64,000 nt of DNA from Eubacterium sp. (GCA_017437905.1 JAFRWY010000047.1:1-64000), one strand, 5' to 3'; shown: positions 54,417 to 63,894, counted from the first letter of the stretch. Notes: generated by a model not told the origin, from the letters alone. Numbers and translations: made by a program.

Positions 54417-55727
54417 ATACGCTGCCTGATATACGATGCGGACCTTATCCGCATATCCGGTCTCCCGGAAGGTACTCATGATACGTCCTACCACCTGCTC
54501 CACATAGGCATGATCCAGTTCCGGAAGCAGAAGGAAGAACTGATTGTTCCGGCTCTGCATCATAAGATCGCTCTTCCGGAGATGTCCGTGCAGGGTTTCA
54601 CCGAAGGCCTTCACCATCTCCTCGAATTCCCCTGCGCTGATGGAGGAATCCACCGGACGCAGCGTGAACAGCAGCTTGTGTGCCACCATATTATGTCTTG
54701 CGGAAAGACGGATCAGGAAACGGTACACACTGGCGAAAGCATCCTGTCCCAGCCAGAGGGCACTGTCAGCCACATTTCGCTCGGAAAGGACCTTGCTGAT
54801 CCGCTTCAGATCCTCCTCCGGATTGTCTTCCGCCGACATATCCTCCGCCGGTTTGCGGTGAAGTGCACAGCCATGCTTTCCGTTCTGCTTCACACCGTAC
54901 AGCTCCTGGTCTGCCAGCTTGAACAGTTCCTCATAATCCCTGCCGAATTCCGGAACCGCAACCGCACCGATGGATACTCCGAGGGGGATATTCATATCCT
55001 CACCCAGGATCTCCTTCGCACCCTTCAGGAATCGTTCGTTCAGAACGCGTGTCAGGGCCTCCAGGCTGGCCTGCGTCTGATGTCCGGACAGGAAGCCCAG
55101 GAACTCGTCTCCGCCGATCCGGCCGGTGAGATCATCCTCTCTGGAGAAGTTCTCCCGCAGAAGCTTTGCGAAGCACCGCAGGATATCATCTCCGAAATCA
55201 TGTCCGTACAGGTCATTTACCAGCTTAAAGCTGTCCATATCGATCATCAGAAGGAAACCGGTCTTTTTTGCACAGGCCTCCGTAAATGCCTCGGTGGCAC
55301 CGGCCTTGTTCAGAAGTCCGGTGAGCTGGTCCGTGCTGGCCTCTTCCTTCAGATCCTTGATGATCTCACGATTCTCGAGGATATTATCCACCCGTCGCAG
55401 CAGGACATCCGCCCGGAAGGGCTTACGGATAAAGTCCATCGCTCCCAGGTCAAAGCCCTTTCCTTCCGCCTCATCGGTATCATCCGCAGTCATATACATG
55501 ATCGGAATCTTCTCGGTGTGCTTCTCCTGCAGTGCCTGGTGCATCTCGAAGCCGGTCATTTCCGGCATCAGAAGATCCGTCAGGATCATGTCCGGATGCT
55601 CCGCATCATAAATTTCGATTGCCTCCCGGGCAGAGTTCGCACAGAGGATCTCGTACTTCGACGAAAGGATCTTCTTCGTCACCATCAGCATCATGGGTTC
55701 ATCATCAACGATCAAAATCTTTGTCAT
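54399..55727 (-). CDS. REC-GGDEF response regulator, diguanylate cyclase
   Basis: A 442-residue cytoplasmic protein. The receiver domain (about 1-120) has ILIVDDEP, the phosphoacceptor in MILTDLLMPEM (near D54) and the FIRKPF lysine. The GGDEF domain (about 145-290) keeps STDQLTGLLNK, MIDMDSFKLVND and an intact I-GGDEF (near 205), so c-di-GMP synthesis is predicted. A third C-terminal domain of about 130 residues looks like a degenerate GGDEF/cyclase-like fold without the motif (KLLFTLRPVDSSISAGEFEEM). ATG 55727 was chosen because earlier codons read through the spacer behind the kinase gene. It lies 60 bases downstream of the hybrid kinase, its likely phosphodonor. Confidence 0.92.
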   Translation of the reverse strand: MTKILIVDDEPMMLMVTKKILSSKYEILCANSAREAIEIYDAEHPDMILTDLLMPEMTGFEMHQALQEKHTEKIPIMYMTADDTDEAEGKGFDLGAMDFIRKPFRADVLLRRVDNILENREIIKDLKEEASTDQLTGLLNKAGATEAFTEACAKKTGFLLMIDMDSFKLVNDLYGHDFGDDILRCFAKLLRENFSREDDLTGRIGGDEFLGFLSGHQTQASLEALTRVLNERFLKGAKEILGEDMNIPLGVSIGAVAVPEFGRDYEELFKLADQELYGVKQNGKHGCALHRKPAEDMSAEDNPEEDLKRISKVLSERNVADSALWLGQDAFASVYRFLIRLSARHNMVAHKLLFTLRPVDSSISAGEFEEMVKAFGETLHGHLRKSDLMMQSRNNQFFLLLPELDHAYVEQVVGRIMSTFRETGYADKVRIVYQAAYLSEEV

Positions 55728-55786
55728 GGCATTTCTCCAATTTCTAATACTTCTTCCGGTCTCCCGATCCCGCCCCGCGGCGGATG

Positions 55787-58700
55787 TTACCCGGCAGTGC
55801 CAAAGGCCTGCCGTATGATCTTTACAACTTCCGTATATTTGTCGAGCAGCGGTTCCATGCCGCTGTCGATCTCTTCGATCCTCTCTTCCTTCGCGGCCAT
55901 TTCCTGACCGAGCGCCAGCTCCGCCAGGGCGTTCGCCCCGATCATCTTCGCCGTGCTCTTCAGTGCATGTACCCGGGTCCTGTAATCCGTCCATTTCTTT
56001 GCATCATAATCCCCGCGGATCTCCTCCAGCTTTGCCTCATAGCCGTCCGCAAAGGTCTGGACCATTTCCAGATAGAACTCTTCCATTCCCGCGGAATACT
56101 CAACTCCGGCCTTCGTATCAAGACCGTTCTTCTCCAGGAATTCCAGGGGACTGTCCGGCACCTGTCCGGCATCCTCCTCTTCCTTCGGCGGAAGCTCCGG
56201 TATCTCCCGGAACAGTTCCTCCTCCACACGGACGATCTTCTCCCGGGGCAGATACTTCTCCAGCATGGCCTCCAGTTCCTTTACCTCGATGGGTTTGGAC
56301 AGATAATCCTTAAAGCCCTGTTTCAGGTATTCCTCACGGACGCCGGCTATGGCATTGGCCGTAAGACAGATCACCGGGGTATCGTAAACCAGGTCCTCCT
56401 CCTGCATCTTCTTCAGGGTCTGGATACCGTCCATACCCGGCATCATGTGATCCAGGAAGATCAGATCGTACCGCTTCTGCCGCACCAGACCCAGGGCATC
56501 CCTGCCTCCCGAAACCAGATCCGGCCGCACATGATACAGCTTGAGAAGGCCTTTCACCACCTTCAGATTCATTTCATTGTCATCCACCACCAGGATCTCC
56601 GCATCCTTCACGTGGAAGGCTTCCTTCCGTACCCCGGCATCAATACGCTTGCCCTGGGTATAGGTACCGATCGGCGTCCGGTCGATGATCTTCTGTTTGA
56701 TCGTAAAGAAAAATGTAGAGCCCTGCCCGTAGGTGCTTTCCACCTGCAGACGGCTGTCCATCCTGGTCAGAAGTCCCTGCACGATGGATATGCCGAGGCC
56801 GGTTCCTTCGATATTCCGGTTCTGCACCTCGTCCAGCCGCTGGAAGGATTCGAAGAGCTTGCTCCGGTCCTCCTCCTTGATACCGATCCCGGTATCCTCC
56901 ACGGAGACAGTCATCCAGCAGTTCTCGTCGTCCTCAACCCGTCCGGATATACGCAGCGTGACACTGCCCTCATGGGTGTATTTGACTGCATTTGTAAGCA
57001 GGTTCACGATCACCTGGCGGATCCGTACATCGTCTCCGAACAGGGTCTTCGGCAGGGTCTCGTCCACCTTCGCCGTAAATGTGAGCCCCTTCTTCACTGC
57101 CCTTTCTTCGATCATGTTGGACAGATAATCCACCATTTCCCGGGTTTCATACTGCACGGGCAGGATCTCCATCTTGCCCTCCTCGATCTTGGAGAAGTCG
57201 AGGATGCTGTTGATCAGCTCCAGCAGCGTCCGGCCCGCACTCTGGATGTTGGTGGCATATTCCAGGATCTCCGGTTCCTTCGCCTCCCGGAGGATCATTT
57301 CATCCATACCGATCACGGCATTGATGGGGGTCCGGATCTCATGACTCATCTGTGCCAGGAACTGGGACTTGGCCTTTCCGGCACTTGTTGCATATTCCGC
57401 CGATGCCTTCAGCTTCCGGTTCACTTCATTCTGCCAGCGGATGATACGGTTGATCATCACGTTGATGATGACGATGCAGGCCAGAAGCAGGATCATGCTG
57501 ACCCCGATCCAGAGAATACTCTGGGCATAGACCGTCCACCACTTGGTAACGACATACAGGAAGAAGCCGGTACCCGTCAGCTGTGCCCGGTTCACGATCA
57601 CGCGGTTCCCGTTATAATCCCGGAGGGTCACGGGTTTTCCGAGTTCATGGATCTCACCGTACTCCGTATCCGCCACATTGACCGATCCGGATTCGTTCAT
57701 CTCATAGGCCTTGTTGGGATGGTTGAGGATGGTTCCGTTCTCATCCACAAGGAACGAATATACGTAGCTTCCGTAGCTCTCTCCCAGAATATCGATCAGG
57801 GAATCCATCCAGAAATCCACAGCGAAAGCGCCCAGGAATTTTCCGTCATCTTCATAAACCATAACGGACATGGTGATGCAGTACATACCGGTCTGCTCAT
57901 CCATGTACGGCGCGGAAATGCTGATCCCCCTGCCGTTCCGGACCGTCTCCTTATACCAGGGCCGTTCCTCGACCTTCCAGCCGGGAGACGGCTGCCAGCC
58001 GTTATTCATGATGACCGTACGTTCTTTATACGGATTGGCGATATAACAGGCCGAGATCTCCGGGTGGGGCTTTGCCATGGCATCCAGCCAGGCCACGCAT
58101 TCCTCATAATGGTCCGCGATCTCCGGATTCGTCTTCAGGCTGTTGGCAAATACCTCCAGTATGGTCTTCTGCGTCTCCAGCCAGAGCCGCACCTGCTGCC
58201 CGTACTGCTGGGTCTCAATGATCATGGAGTAATTTGCATTTTCCGAAGCCTGGCGCAGATTAATGAACGCGCTGAGGACCATGGTGACCGCAAAGATCAC
58301 AATGATGATGATCCGGGAGATACGGATGGTTTTCGAGATATCCCTCTTCTTCTTTTTGGTCGTCTCTCCGACTGTCTCCTCCCGCACCATGGCGCTGTAG
58401 GAGAAGAGATTGTCCAGCATGCCTTCCAGCTGCAGGCCGGAGGCCTTGATGCTTTCCATACTCTCACGGACATTCACGCTGTTCTCCAGACGCTTCACAT
58501 CGGAGAGCTGCAGGATCCGTGCCAGAGGATCCTTCAGTTCCTGCGACACATTTGACAGAAATGCATCTCTGGCCTTCTGTGCCTGTTCCGCCCTGGCCCG
58601 GTTCTTGGCACCGAGCACATACAGGAACAGGATCAGTGCCAGCATACCGAACAGGATATAGTTTCGGATCGCTATCTCCCGGTAAGTGCTTTTATACAGG

Positions 58701-59518
58701 GTGGAGCGGTTTGCAAGCAGGATCAGGTACCAGCCCACATTCGCTTTCCCGCTGAAGACCATGACTTCCGTATCGGAGACAAAACCGGAGAAGGTATCCG
58801 CCTTCTCTTCGATCACCTGTCTTACGATACTGTTATATTCCGGAAGGTCGGACTTCACATATTTTCCGACATAGGACATGTCCGAGTATCCGACGATCAT
58901 CTGATCCTGCGTTACGATCAGTGCGGAATAATCCGCCTCGGAGCCGACCATCTTGTCGATGGATCTCTGGATTTCGCTGAGAGTGAAATCCATGCTGACC
59001 ACCATGTCCTGATCCTTCAGCAGGACCGACATGGTGAAGCAGATATCCCCGGTCATCTGATCTATATAGGGTTCCGTTACGAAGATCTCCCCCCGGGCCT
59101 CCTCGGCTCCCACATACCAGGAGCGCTCCGTGGCATGGTAATCGTCCGGCATGTTAAAGTCCGGGATATACACAAAGGATCTGGATGCCACATAGCAGTT
59201 AAAATTCACACCGTTCGTGCGAACCATCTGCTCGTCCCTGAACCGGCGGACATAGGCCCGCAGTTCATCCTCCGTTGCATTCCGTTCCTGCAGTTGTTCC
59301 ACGCTGTCCGCAAACCGTTTCAGCGCATTCTGGTCCGCCATCAGGGATTCCTGCAGCTCAGCACGGATCGTATCCAGCCGGAGCATGGATGTATCCTCGA
59401 TCCTCCCGTTCATCGTCCGCAGGGTCTGTACGGAGGTCATAATGATCACCGCGGTAAAAACTGCAATGATGATCATGATCATGATCCAGTCTATCGGTTT
59501 CAGTCGTCTCTTCTTCAT
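55787..59518 (-). CDS. Hybrid histidine kinase with two tandem Cache sensors, one degenerate HisKA, REC and HPt
   Basis: A 1243-residue membrane kinase. Module 1: helix, dCache-like outer sensor (about 40-290), helix, then a HisKA-like segment NVSQELKDPLARILQL in which the phosphoacceptor histidine is glutamine (Q326). Module 2: helix at about 400, second Cache sensor (about 430-660), helix, true HisKA MSHEIRTPINAVIGM (H726), HATPase with NLLTNAVKYTHEG, DTGIGI and GTGLGIS. These are followed by REC (LVVDDNEMNL; D1023 in IFLDHMMPGMDG) and HPt (RVHALKSTAKMIGA, H1184). All parts of a phosphorelay ending at HPt are present, probably feeding the REC-GGDEF protein encoded next. Only a weak ribosome site (CGGAAG) precedes the ATG. 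Confidence 0.93.
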   Translation of the reverse strand: MKKRRLKPIDWIMIMIIIAVFTAVIIMTSVQTLRTMNGRIEDTSMLRLDTIRAELQESLMADQNALKRFADSVEQLQERNATEDELRAYVRRFRDEQMVRTNGVNFNCYVASRSFVYIPDFNMPDDYHATERSWYVGAEEARGEIFVTEPYIDQMTGDICFTMSVLLKDQDMVVSMDFTLSEIQRSIDKMVGSEADYSALIVTQDQMIVGYSDMSYVGKYVKSDLPEYNSIVRQVIEEKADTFSGFVSDTEVMVFSGKANVGWYLILLANRSTLYKSTYREIAIRNYILFGMLALILFLYVLGAKNRARAEQAQKARDAFLSNVSQELKDPLARILQLSDVKRLENSVNVRESMESIKASGLQLEGMLDNLFSYSAMVREETVGETTKKKKRDISKTIRISRIIIIVIFAVTMVLSAFINLRQASENANYSMIIETQQYGQQVRLWLETQKTILEVFANSLKTNPEIADHYEECVAWLDAMAKPHPEISACYIANPYKERTVIMNNGWQPSPGWKVEERPWYKETVRNGRGISISAPYMDEQTGMYCITMSVMVYEDDGKFLGAFAVDFWMDSLIDILGESYGSYVYSFLVDENGTILNHPNKAYEMNESGSVNVADTEYGEIHELGKPVTLRDYNGNRVIVNRAQLTGTGFFLYVVTKWWTVYAQSILWIGVSMILLLACIVIINVMINRIIRWQNEVNRKLKASAEYATSAGKAKSQFLAQMSHEIRTPINAVIGMDEMILREAKEPEILEYATNIQSAGRTLLELINSILDFSKIEEGKMEILPVQYETREMVDYLSNMIEERAVKKGLTFTAKVDETLPKTLFGDDVRIRQVIVNLLTNAVKYTHEGSVTLRISGRVEDDENCWMTVSVEDTGIGIKEEDRSKLFESFQRLDEVQNRNIEGTGLGISIVQGLLTRMDSRLQVESTYGQGSTFFFTIKQKIIDRTPIGTYTQGKRIDAGVRKEAFHVKDAEILVVDDNEMNLKVVKGLLKLYHVRPDLVSGGRDALGLVRQKRYDLIFLDHMMPGMDGIQTLKKMQEEDLVYDTPVICLTANAIAGVREEYLKQGFKDYLSKPIEVKELEAMLEKYLPREKIVRVEEELFREIPELPPKEEEDAGQVPDSPLEFLEKNGLDTKAGVEYSAGMEEFYLEMVQTFADGYEAKLEEIRGDYDAKKWTDYRTRVHALKSTAKMIGANALAELALGQEMAAKEERIEEIDSGMEPLLDKYTEVVKIIRQAFGTAG

Positions 59519-59854
59519 CTTCCGTATCGTCTCTTTATCAGCTCTCCCGGAATCCCGGGATCCTCAGTCTTTTATGAAAAGGCAGAGTTATCCTGCCCGA
59601 AAGCCAAAAAACACATATATACATTAAAACACAGCCTGTGGAAAATGTAAATAAAATGTGCCCGGATCATGTAATATCCTTCTCCTGTATGATACAATAG
59701 CCGTAGAGGGGCTGTGAGTCGTAAAACGGCCCCGAAGTCCCGGGGAAGGGGATGACACCGCTCCGGAGACTGCAAAGCGCACCGAATCAATCCTGCGGCA
59801 ACATGAAGAATACCGATTCATTTCCGCATCTGACAATTCCCGGGAGGAGCTTCC
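59519..59854 (+). other. Divergent spacer with a structured leader upstream of the SGNH hydrolase
   Basis: A -10-like TATGATACAAT (59688-59698) is followed by two stable stems: GGGGCTGT with ACGGCCCC (59708-59715, 59726-59733) and AGTCCCGG with CCGGAGACT (59736-59743, 59763-59771, one bulge). A GC-rich stretch without a gene then runs to the GGGAGGAG ribosome site. It does not match a riboswitch class I can recognise; a GEMM-type c-di-GMP core is absent. May be a structured 5' leader. Confidence 0.45.
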
Positions 59855-61231
59855 ATGAATCAGAATCCGAACAAAGACACCCGAAAAAAATACCGATTTC
59901 TCTTCATCACAGTACTGCTTCTCGTACTGATCGCGATCATTTTCGCGGTGCTTCTGGCTCTCGGAGTGCTGCGGCTGGGGAAAAATACCCGGGAGGATCC
60001 GGACACCCGGGACCCCGCAGCCCCGACTGCAGGTACCACGGAAGATACCACAACCCCCGCCACGGAGACGGCGGAAGGAGGCAGGGTAGATCCGAAGATC
60101 ATAGAACATATGGCACCTGCCACGGAGGTCCCCGGACTCACGATCACGGATGAGATGCTGGAGAAGGGCATCCTGAACGAAGGAAATCCGTCGCGTCTGA
60201 TGGGTGTGATGGAACGGGCGGCCCGGGGGGAAGAGATTACGATCGCATATCTCGGCGGATCCATCACCGCAGGCAGCAGCGCCTCCCCTCAGGATAAGAA
60301 ATGCTACGCCGCCCTGTCGACGGCCTGGTGGAACGATACATTTCCGGAGGCAAAGATCAACTATGTCAATGCAGGCATCGGAGCCACGGATTCCTGGCTG
60401 GGCGTGCACCGGGTGACGGACGACGTCCTCTCCCATGCTCCGGATCTGGTGATCGTGGAATACTCCGTAAATGACGGCCAGGGCTGGAACAAAGAAACCT
60501 ACGACAGTCTGCTCCGCGTCATACTGGAGTCTGAAACCAGGCCTGCCGTGATCTCGCTTCTGCTGGCGGGAGAGAATTACGGTTTTGCCTCGGAGCATGC
60601 TCCGGTTGCCTTCCGGTACAAGATCCCGATCATCAGCTACAGCGCGCTTCTCTCCGGAAAGCTTGTCTCCTGGAAGAGTGTCGGAAATTCCGACGGAACC
60701 CATCCCGACAACCCGGGACACGCACTGATCGCACGGCTTCTGACGGAATACTACCGCCGGGTTCTTTCCGGGATCAATGAAACGGAGGATCCGGGGTATA
60801 CCGTACCGGATCTTTCCGAATCCCAGACCCGGTGCCGCTACCGGAACGCGGATCTGATCTTCTCCGATGAACTGACTCCGGACACGGCCGAAGGATTCGA
60901 AGCCGCAAAGGTAACTCCCATCCTCTTCTCCGATAAGGGCTGGAAGACCACCTCCGCAGGAAGCATCTCCTTTACCGTCACCACCCGGGAAATCGGTATC
61001 GCATGGCTGCAAAAAAGCACAGATCCCGACGGAATCTGTGCTGATTATCAGCTGATCATTGACGGTGAGCCGGCCATGACCCTGCCCGGTGCGGCCACCA
61101 GCTGGGGCCCCCATCCGGAGTACCGGTCCGTCCTGCTGGACGAGACCGCAAGTCATAAGATCGAATTACGGCCTGCCGAAGGCAGCACCGGAACCGACTT
61201 TGAGATCCTGGCACTGGGGATCGTGCGGTAG
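59855..61231 (+). CDS. Membrane-anchored SGNH/GDSL hydrolase, probable carbohydrate esterase
   Basis: A 458-residue protein with one N-terminal transmembrane helix (LFITVLLLVLIAIIFAVLLAL) and a Pro/Thr-rich linker (about residues 45-72). The SGNH hydrolase domain follows: block I IAYLGGSITAGSS (catalytic serine near residue 136), block III with VIVEYSVND, and block V GTHPDNPGH with the catalytic Asp-His type pair. A C-terminal beta domain of about 140 residues may bind carbohydrate. The active site would be outside the cell. Substrate unknown; deacetylation of a polysaccharide is plausible. The start follows GGGAGGAG. Confidence 0.88.
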   Translation: MNQNPNKDTRKKYRFLFITVLLLVLIAIIFAVLLALGVLRLGKNTREDPDTRDPAAPTAGTTEDTTTPATETAEGGRVDPKIIEHMAPATEVPGLTITDEMLEKGILNEGNPSRLMGVMERAARGEEITIAYLGGSITAGSSASPQDKKCYAALSTAWWNDTFPEAKINYVNAGIGATDSWLGVHRVTDDVLSHAPDLVIVEYSVNDGQGWNKETYDSLLRVILESETRPAVISLLLAGENYGFASEHAPVAFRYKIPIISYSALLSGKLVSWKSVGNSDGTHPDNPGHALIARLLTEYYRRVLSGINETEDPGYTVPDLSESQTRCRYRNADLIFSDELTPDTAEGFEAAKVTPILFSDKGWKTTSAGSISFTVTTREIGIAWLQKSTDPDGICADYQLIIDGEPAMTLPGAATSWGPHPEYRSVLLDETASHKIELRPAEGSTGTDFEILALGIVR

Positions 61232-61250
61232 TACGCAGGATGCCGGGCTG

Positions 61251-62000
61251 TCACAGACTGATCTTCTTATCCATAAGATATCCGGTTCCCAGGGTGCATC
61301 CCGTGGCAACCAGTATATCAAAGATCAGCTGCGGGATTTTGGACAGAAACTCCCGGAAAAAATGACTTTTCACCGAAACATCCAGTTCGGGGATGGAATC
61401 GGCTATGGCTCTGTACACGATCAGGATCAGGATCACGAATACGATGCTGAGACCTCTCCGTCCCCCCTTGCTCTGGGTTGCCGTAGCCGCAATGGCCGAT
61501 CCGAGATACGCTATGGAATACACCGTCAGCGTTATGAAAACACCGCTGATCAGCAGTACGATCACCACGGCCCAGACCTCCTCCGGTGTGGTGTTGACCA
61601 TCCGCGCAAAGGTTCTCAGGAAGGAAAGCTCCCTGCCGTACCTGGCATTGATGATGCCCATGTCCAGAACCGCCAGCAGGATCAATGCGATCGCTGCTAC
61701 TGCCAGCTCGATCAGTCCCGTAAGCATCTTCGAGAAAATGATCTTGTAAGGCGAAACCGGTGTCAGGAATATCATATAACCGCTCTTCTCACGGATATCC
61801 CTGCTGAAGCTGAGAAGTCCCATCAGCCAGATCGTGAAATAAGAGATCATGCCTCCTGCATACAGGAGCATCAGCCCGAGCACGATGGAACCCGGAGATC
61901 CAGCTAAAAGAAATATGAGCTCCGCTCCGCCCAGAATGCAGGCAAGGATCAGGAGGGTAAGCCGGTTCCGCATCAGTTCATATTTGACTGTCTTTAACAT
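61251..62000 (-). CDS. ABC-2 type transporter permease
   Basis: A 249-residue permease with six predicted helices, among them LTLLILACILGGAELIFLLAG, MLLYAGGMISYFTIWLMGLL and WAVVIVLLISGVFITLTV. The segment SRDIREKSGYMIFLTPVSPYKIIFSKML between helices is typical of ABC-2 permeases. I chose ATG 62000 after GGGGAGAG; an ATG eight codons earlier has no site. It is encoded 86 bases after the ATPase in the same direction, so the two form an exporter. Substrate unknown. Confidence 0.88.
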   Translation of the reverse strand: MLKTVKYELMRNRLTLLILACILGGAELIFLLAGSPGSIVLGLMLLYAGGMISYFTIWLMGLLSFSRDIREKSGYMIFLTPVSPYKIIFSKMLTGLIELAVAAIALILLAVLDMGIINARYGRELSFLRTFARMVNTTPEEVWAVVIVLLISGVFITLTVYSIAYLGSAIAATATQSKGGRRGLSIVFVILILIVYRAIADSIPELDVSVKSHFFREFLSKIPQLIFDILVATGCTLGTGYLMDKKISL

Positions 62001-62086
62001 CCGTCTCTCCCCTTCCCATTTCATGAAATGTGTATCCTGAACGTAAGACCCCTTTCGGGATCTGTCTCATTATCCCGTGTATCCTT

Positions 62087-63325
62087 CTATGCCAACGGAT
62101 TGTCGAAATCCTCCGGCGTCTCGGTGGCGCCTCTCGGCCGGTACGGATTCTGTACCGGTTCGATCGGATCGCTGTACATCGGATCCGGTGCGGGCGGTAT
62201 GTACGGCCGGACCGGTGCGGCGGGCACTACATAGGGCTGTGGCTGTCCTCCCCGGGCCGGACCCGGTGCTGCATAGGGCTGCGACGGTGCTCCCCCGGCC
62301 GGACCCGGCGCTGCATAGGGCTGTGACGGTGTTCCCTGGGCCGGACCCGGCGCTGCGTAGGGCTGTGACGGGGTCTGCCCCGGTATCCCGTCGGACGGAG
62401 CCGGTGTCACGTATGGCTGACCGGGAACTGCGTATGACTGACCCGGAACCACGTACGGCTGACCGGGAACTGCGTACGGCTGACCCGGAACTGCGTATGG
62501 CTGACCGGGAACCATGTACGGCTGACCCGGAACCACGTACGCCTGGCCGGGAACCATGTACGGCTGACTCGGAACCATGTACGCCTGGCCGGGCATCACA
62601 TAGGGCTGCCCCGGCGTAGGAGCTCCGTAGAGAATTGCCGCACCGAAGATCTCCCGGTACATGTCCGTCATGGACTTTCCGTATTTCTCACGGAAACCTG
62701 CCGTGGACCCGGAAACCACCAGGCGTCCTTCCCGGATGAAGAGCACATGATCCGCGATCCGTTCCAGATCCTCGATCAGGTGGCTGGAGATCAGGATCAC
62801 CGCATCCCGGCTGATCCCGTTCATGATCCCTGCCGTCACTTCTTCCCGTGCGATCATATCGATCCCGTTCAGCGGCTCGTCCAGCATCATCATTTTCGGA
62901 TTCCGTGCCACATTCAGCGCCACCTTGAACTTCGCCATCATACCCGTGGAATAGGTGTTCAGCTTCATGGCCGGATTCAGCTGCATCCGCTCCATCATCC
63001 ACTGAAACCTCTCCATACTGAAATCCGTGAAGAAATCCTCATAATACTTTGCGGCCTGAAGTCCGGTCATATAGGAAAAGAAATAAGGCTCCGTCGGCAT
63101 ATACGCGATCGTTGCCTTGTCTTTATAGGTCAGGGGATGATCATCCACAAGAACCTGCCCGGCCGAAGGCTTCACCAGACCCGCGATCATTTTCATGAGC
63201 GTGGACTTGCCGCTGCCGTTCGGCCCGAGGATCGCATAGATATGCCCGGGTTCAAAGCGGTAACTGAAATTGATCAGCGCCGGTTTCCCTCCGTATCCTT
63301 TATCCAGATTCTGACATACGATCAT
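62087..63325 (-). CDS. ABC transporter ATP-binding protein with C-terminal proline-rich repeat tail
   Basis: A 412-residue protein. Residues of about 1-225 are a normal ABC ATPase: Walker A GPNGSGKST, signature LNTYSTGMMAKF, Walker B MMMLDEPLNGID and the H-loop ISSHLIED. The remaining 185 residues are a repeat tail. About ten heptads of the form GQPYxVP are followed by three copies of SQPYAAPGPAxG, then a YIPPAPDPMYSDP end. Tails like this are not part of ABC-2 ATPases and suggest a protein-binding or self-associating module in the cytoplasm. ATG 63325 follows TGGGAG. Partner permease lies downstream. Confidence 0.88.
   Translation of the reverse strand: MIVCQNLDKGYGGKPALINFSYRFEPGHIYAILGPNGSGKSTLMKMIAGLVKPSAGQVLVDDHPLTYKDKATIAYMPTEPYFFSYMTGLQAAKYYEDFFTDFSMERFQWMMERMQLNPAMKLNTYSTGMMAKFKVALNVARNPKMMMLDEPLNGIDMIAREEVTAGIMNGISRDAVILISSHLIEDLERIADHVLFIREGRLVVSGSTAGFREKYGKSMTDMYREIFGAAILYGAPTPGQPYVMPGQAYMVPSQPYMVPGQAYVVPGQPYMVPGQPYAVPGQPYAVPGQPYVVPGQSYAVPGQPYVTPAPSDGIPGQTPSQPYAAPGPAQGTPSQPYAAPGPAGGAPSQPYAAPGPARGGQPQPYVVPAAPVRPYIPPAPDPMYSDPIEPVQNPYRPRGATETPEDFDNPLA
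62402..62615. repeat. 21-base tandem repeats coding for GQPYxVP heptads
   Basis: About ten in-frame copies of a 21-base unit (plus strand TACGGCTGACCCGGAACYR type) inside the ABC ATPase gene. They are followed by three copies of a 42-45-base unit between about 62235 and 62370. Likely to vary in number between strains. Confidence 0.8.
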
Positions 63326-63369
63326 GTGACAATCTCCCATATACGCGCGGATCATTTCCCGCGCAGATT

Positions 63370-63400
63370 ACAGACAATGATCCCGCCGGGCAGCGGGATC
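63370..63400 (-). terminator. Hairpin after atpC, possible terminator
   Basis: GATCCCGC (63379-63386) pairs with GCGGGATC (63393-63400), 6-base loop. The minus-strand tail ATTGTCTG is only weakly T-rich. It would end the ATP synthase operon. Confidence 0.45.
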
Positions 63401-63427
63401 AGCTTCTTCCCCGTAAGGATTCATTTC

Positions 63428-63844
63428 TTAATTGATGTCATGCTCCCGGGATGCCTTCAGACGAACCATGGCCCGGCGCAGGGTAGCCTCCGCCGTATAG
63501 TACTCCTGCAGACTGCGTTTCTGGAGCATGATCTCCTTCGCTTCTTCCGCCCGTGCACGGGCCCGTTCCGCGTCGATCTCTTCCGGTCGTTCCGCGGTAT
63601 TGACCAGCACCAGCACGTCTCCGTCCTCGATCCGGACCATTCCCTCCGAGACGGAAGCCGTATATTGTTTCGGGTCTCCGGGGATCCGGTACTTCATGAT
63701 TCCCGGAAAAATGGCGATCACAAGATTCCGGTGGCGTGCCTGGATCCCGTAGGATCCGTCTGCCGTCGGAATGATCAGCGATTCCAGATCCCCCTCGAAG
63801 AAGGGACTGTCCGCCTCGTATATTCTTGCCCTGAATACATTCAT
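63428..63844 (-). CDS. atpC: F1Fo ATP synthase epsilon subunit
   Basis: A 138-residue subunit of the F1 central stalk. The N-terminal beta-barrel has the pattern FRARIYEADSPFFEGDLESL, IPTADGSYGIQARHRNLV and MVRIEDGDVLVLVNTAER. A two-helix C-terminal domain follows with AERARARAEEAKEIMLQ. It is placed directly after the beta subunit, the usual order in bacterial atp operons. Start ATG at 63844; GAGAAT upstream is a weak site. Confidence 0.93.
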   Translation of the reverse strand: MNVFRARIYEADSPFFEGDLESLIIPTADGSYGIQARHRNLVIAIFPGIMKYRIPGDPKQYTASVSEGMVRIEDGDVLVLVNTAERPEEIDAERARARAEEAKEIMLQKRSLQEYYTAEATLRRAMVRLKASREHDIN

Positions 63845-63868
63845 AGACAGAATTCTCCTGTGATATCA

Positions 63869-63894
63869 GATTCTTCGTTTCCTCCGGGATGACA
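63869..63894. repeat. Interspersed palindromic element, atpD-atpC gap
   Basis: GATTCTTCGTTTCCTCCGGGATGACA; degenerate copy in the short gap between atpD and atpC. Confidence 0.6.

Noticed and set aside
55784..58555. A very long open frame (over 900 codons) antisense to the hybrid histidine kinase, and similar long frames antisense to hflX, scrB and ptsI
   Set aside because: The sense strand has clear domain order and motifs; the antisense translations are rich in His/Arg/Leu as expected for shadows of GC-rich genes.
59706..59815. A c-di-GMP (GEMM) riboswitch upstream of the SGNH hydrolase
   Set aside because: A CAAAGC stretch exists but the paired GGTAGGTAGCGGGG-type core and the tetraloop-receptor pattern are missing.
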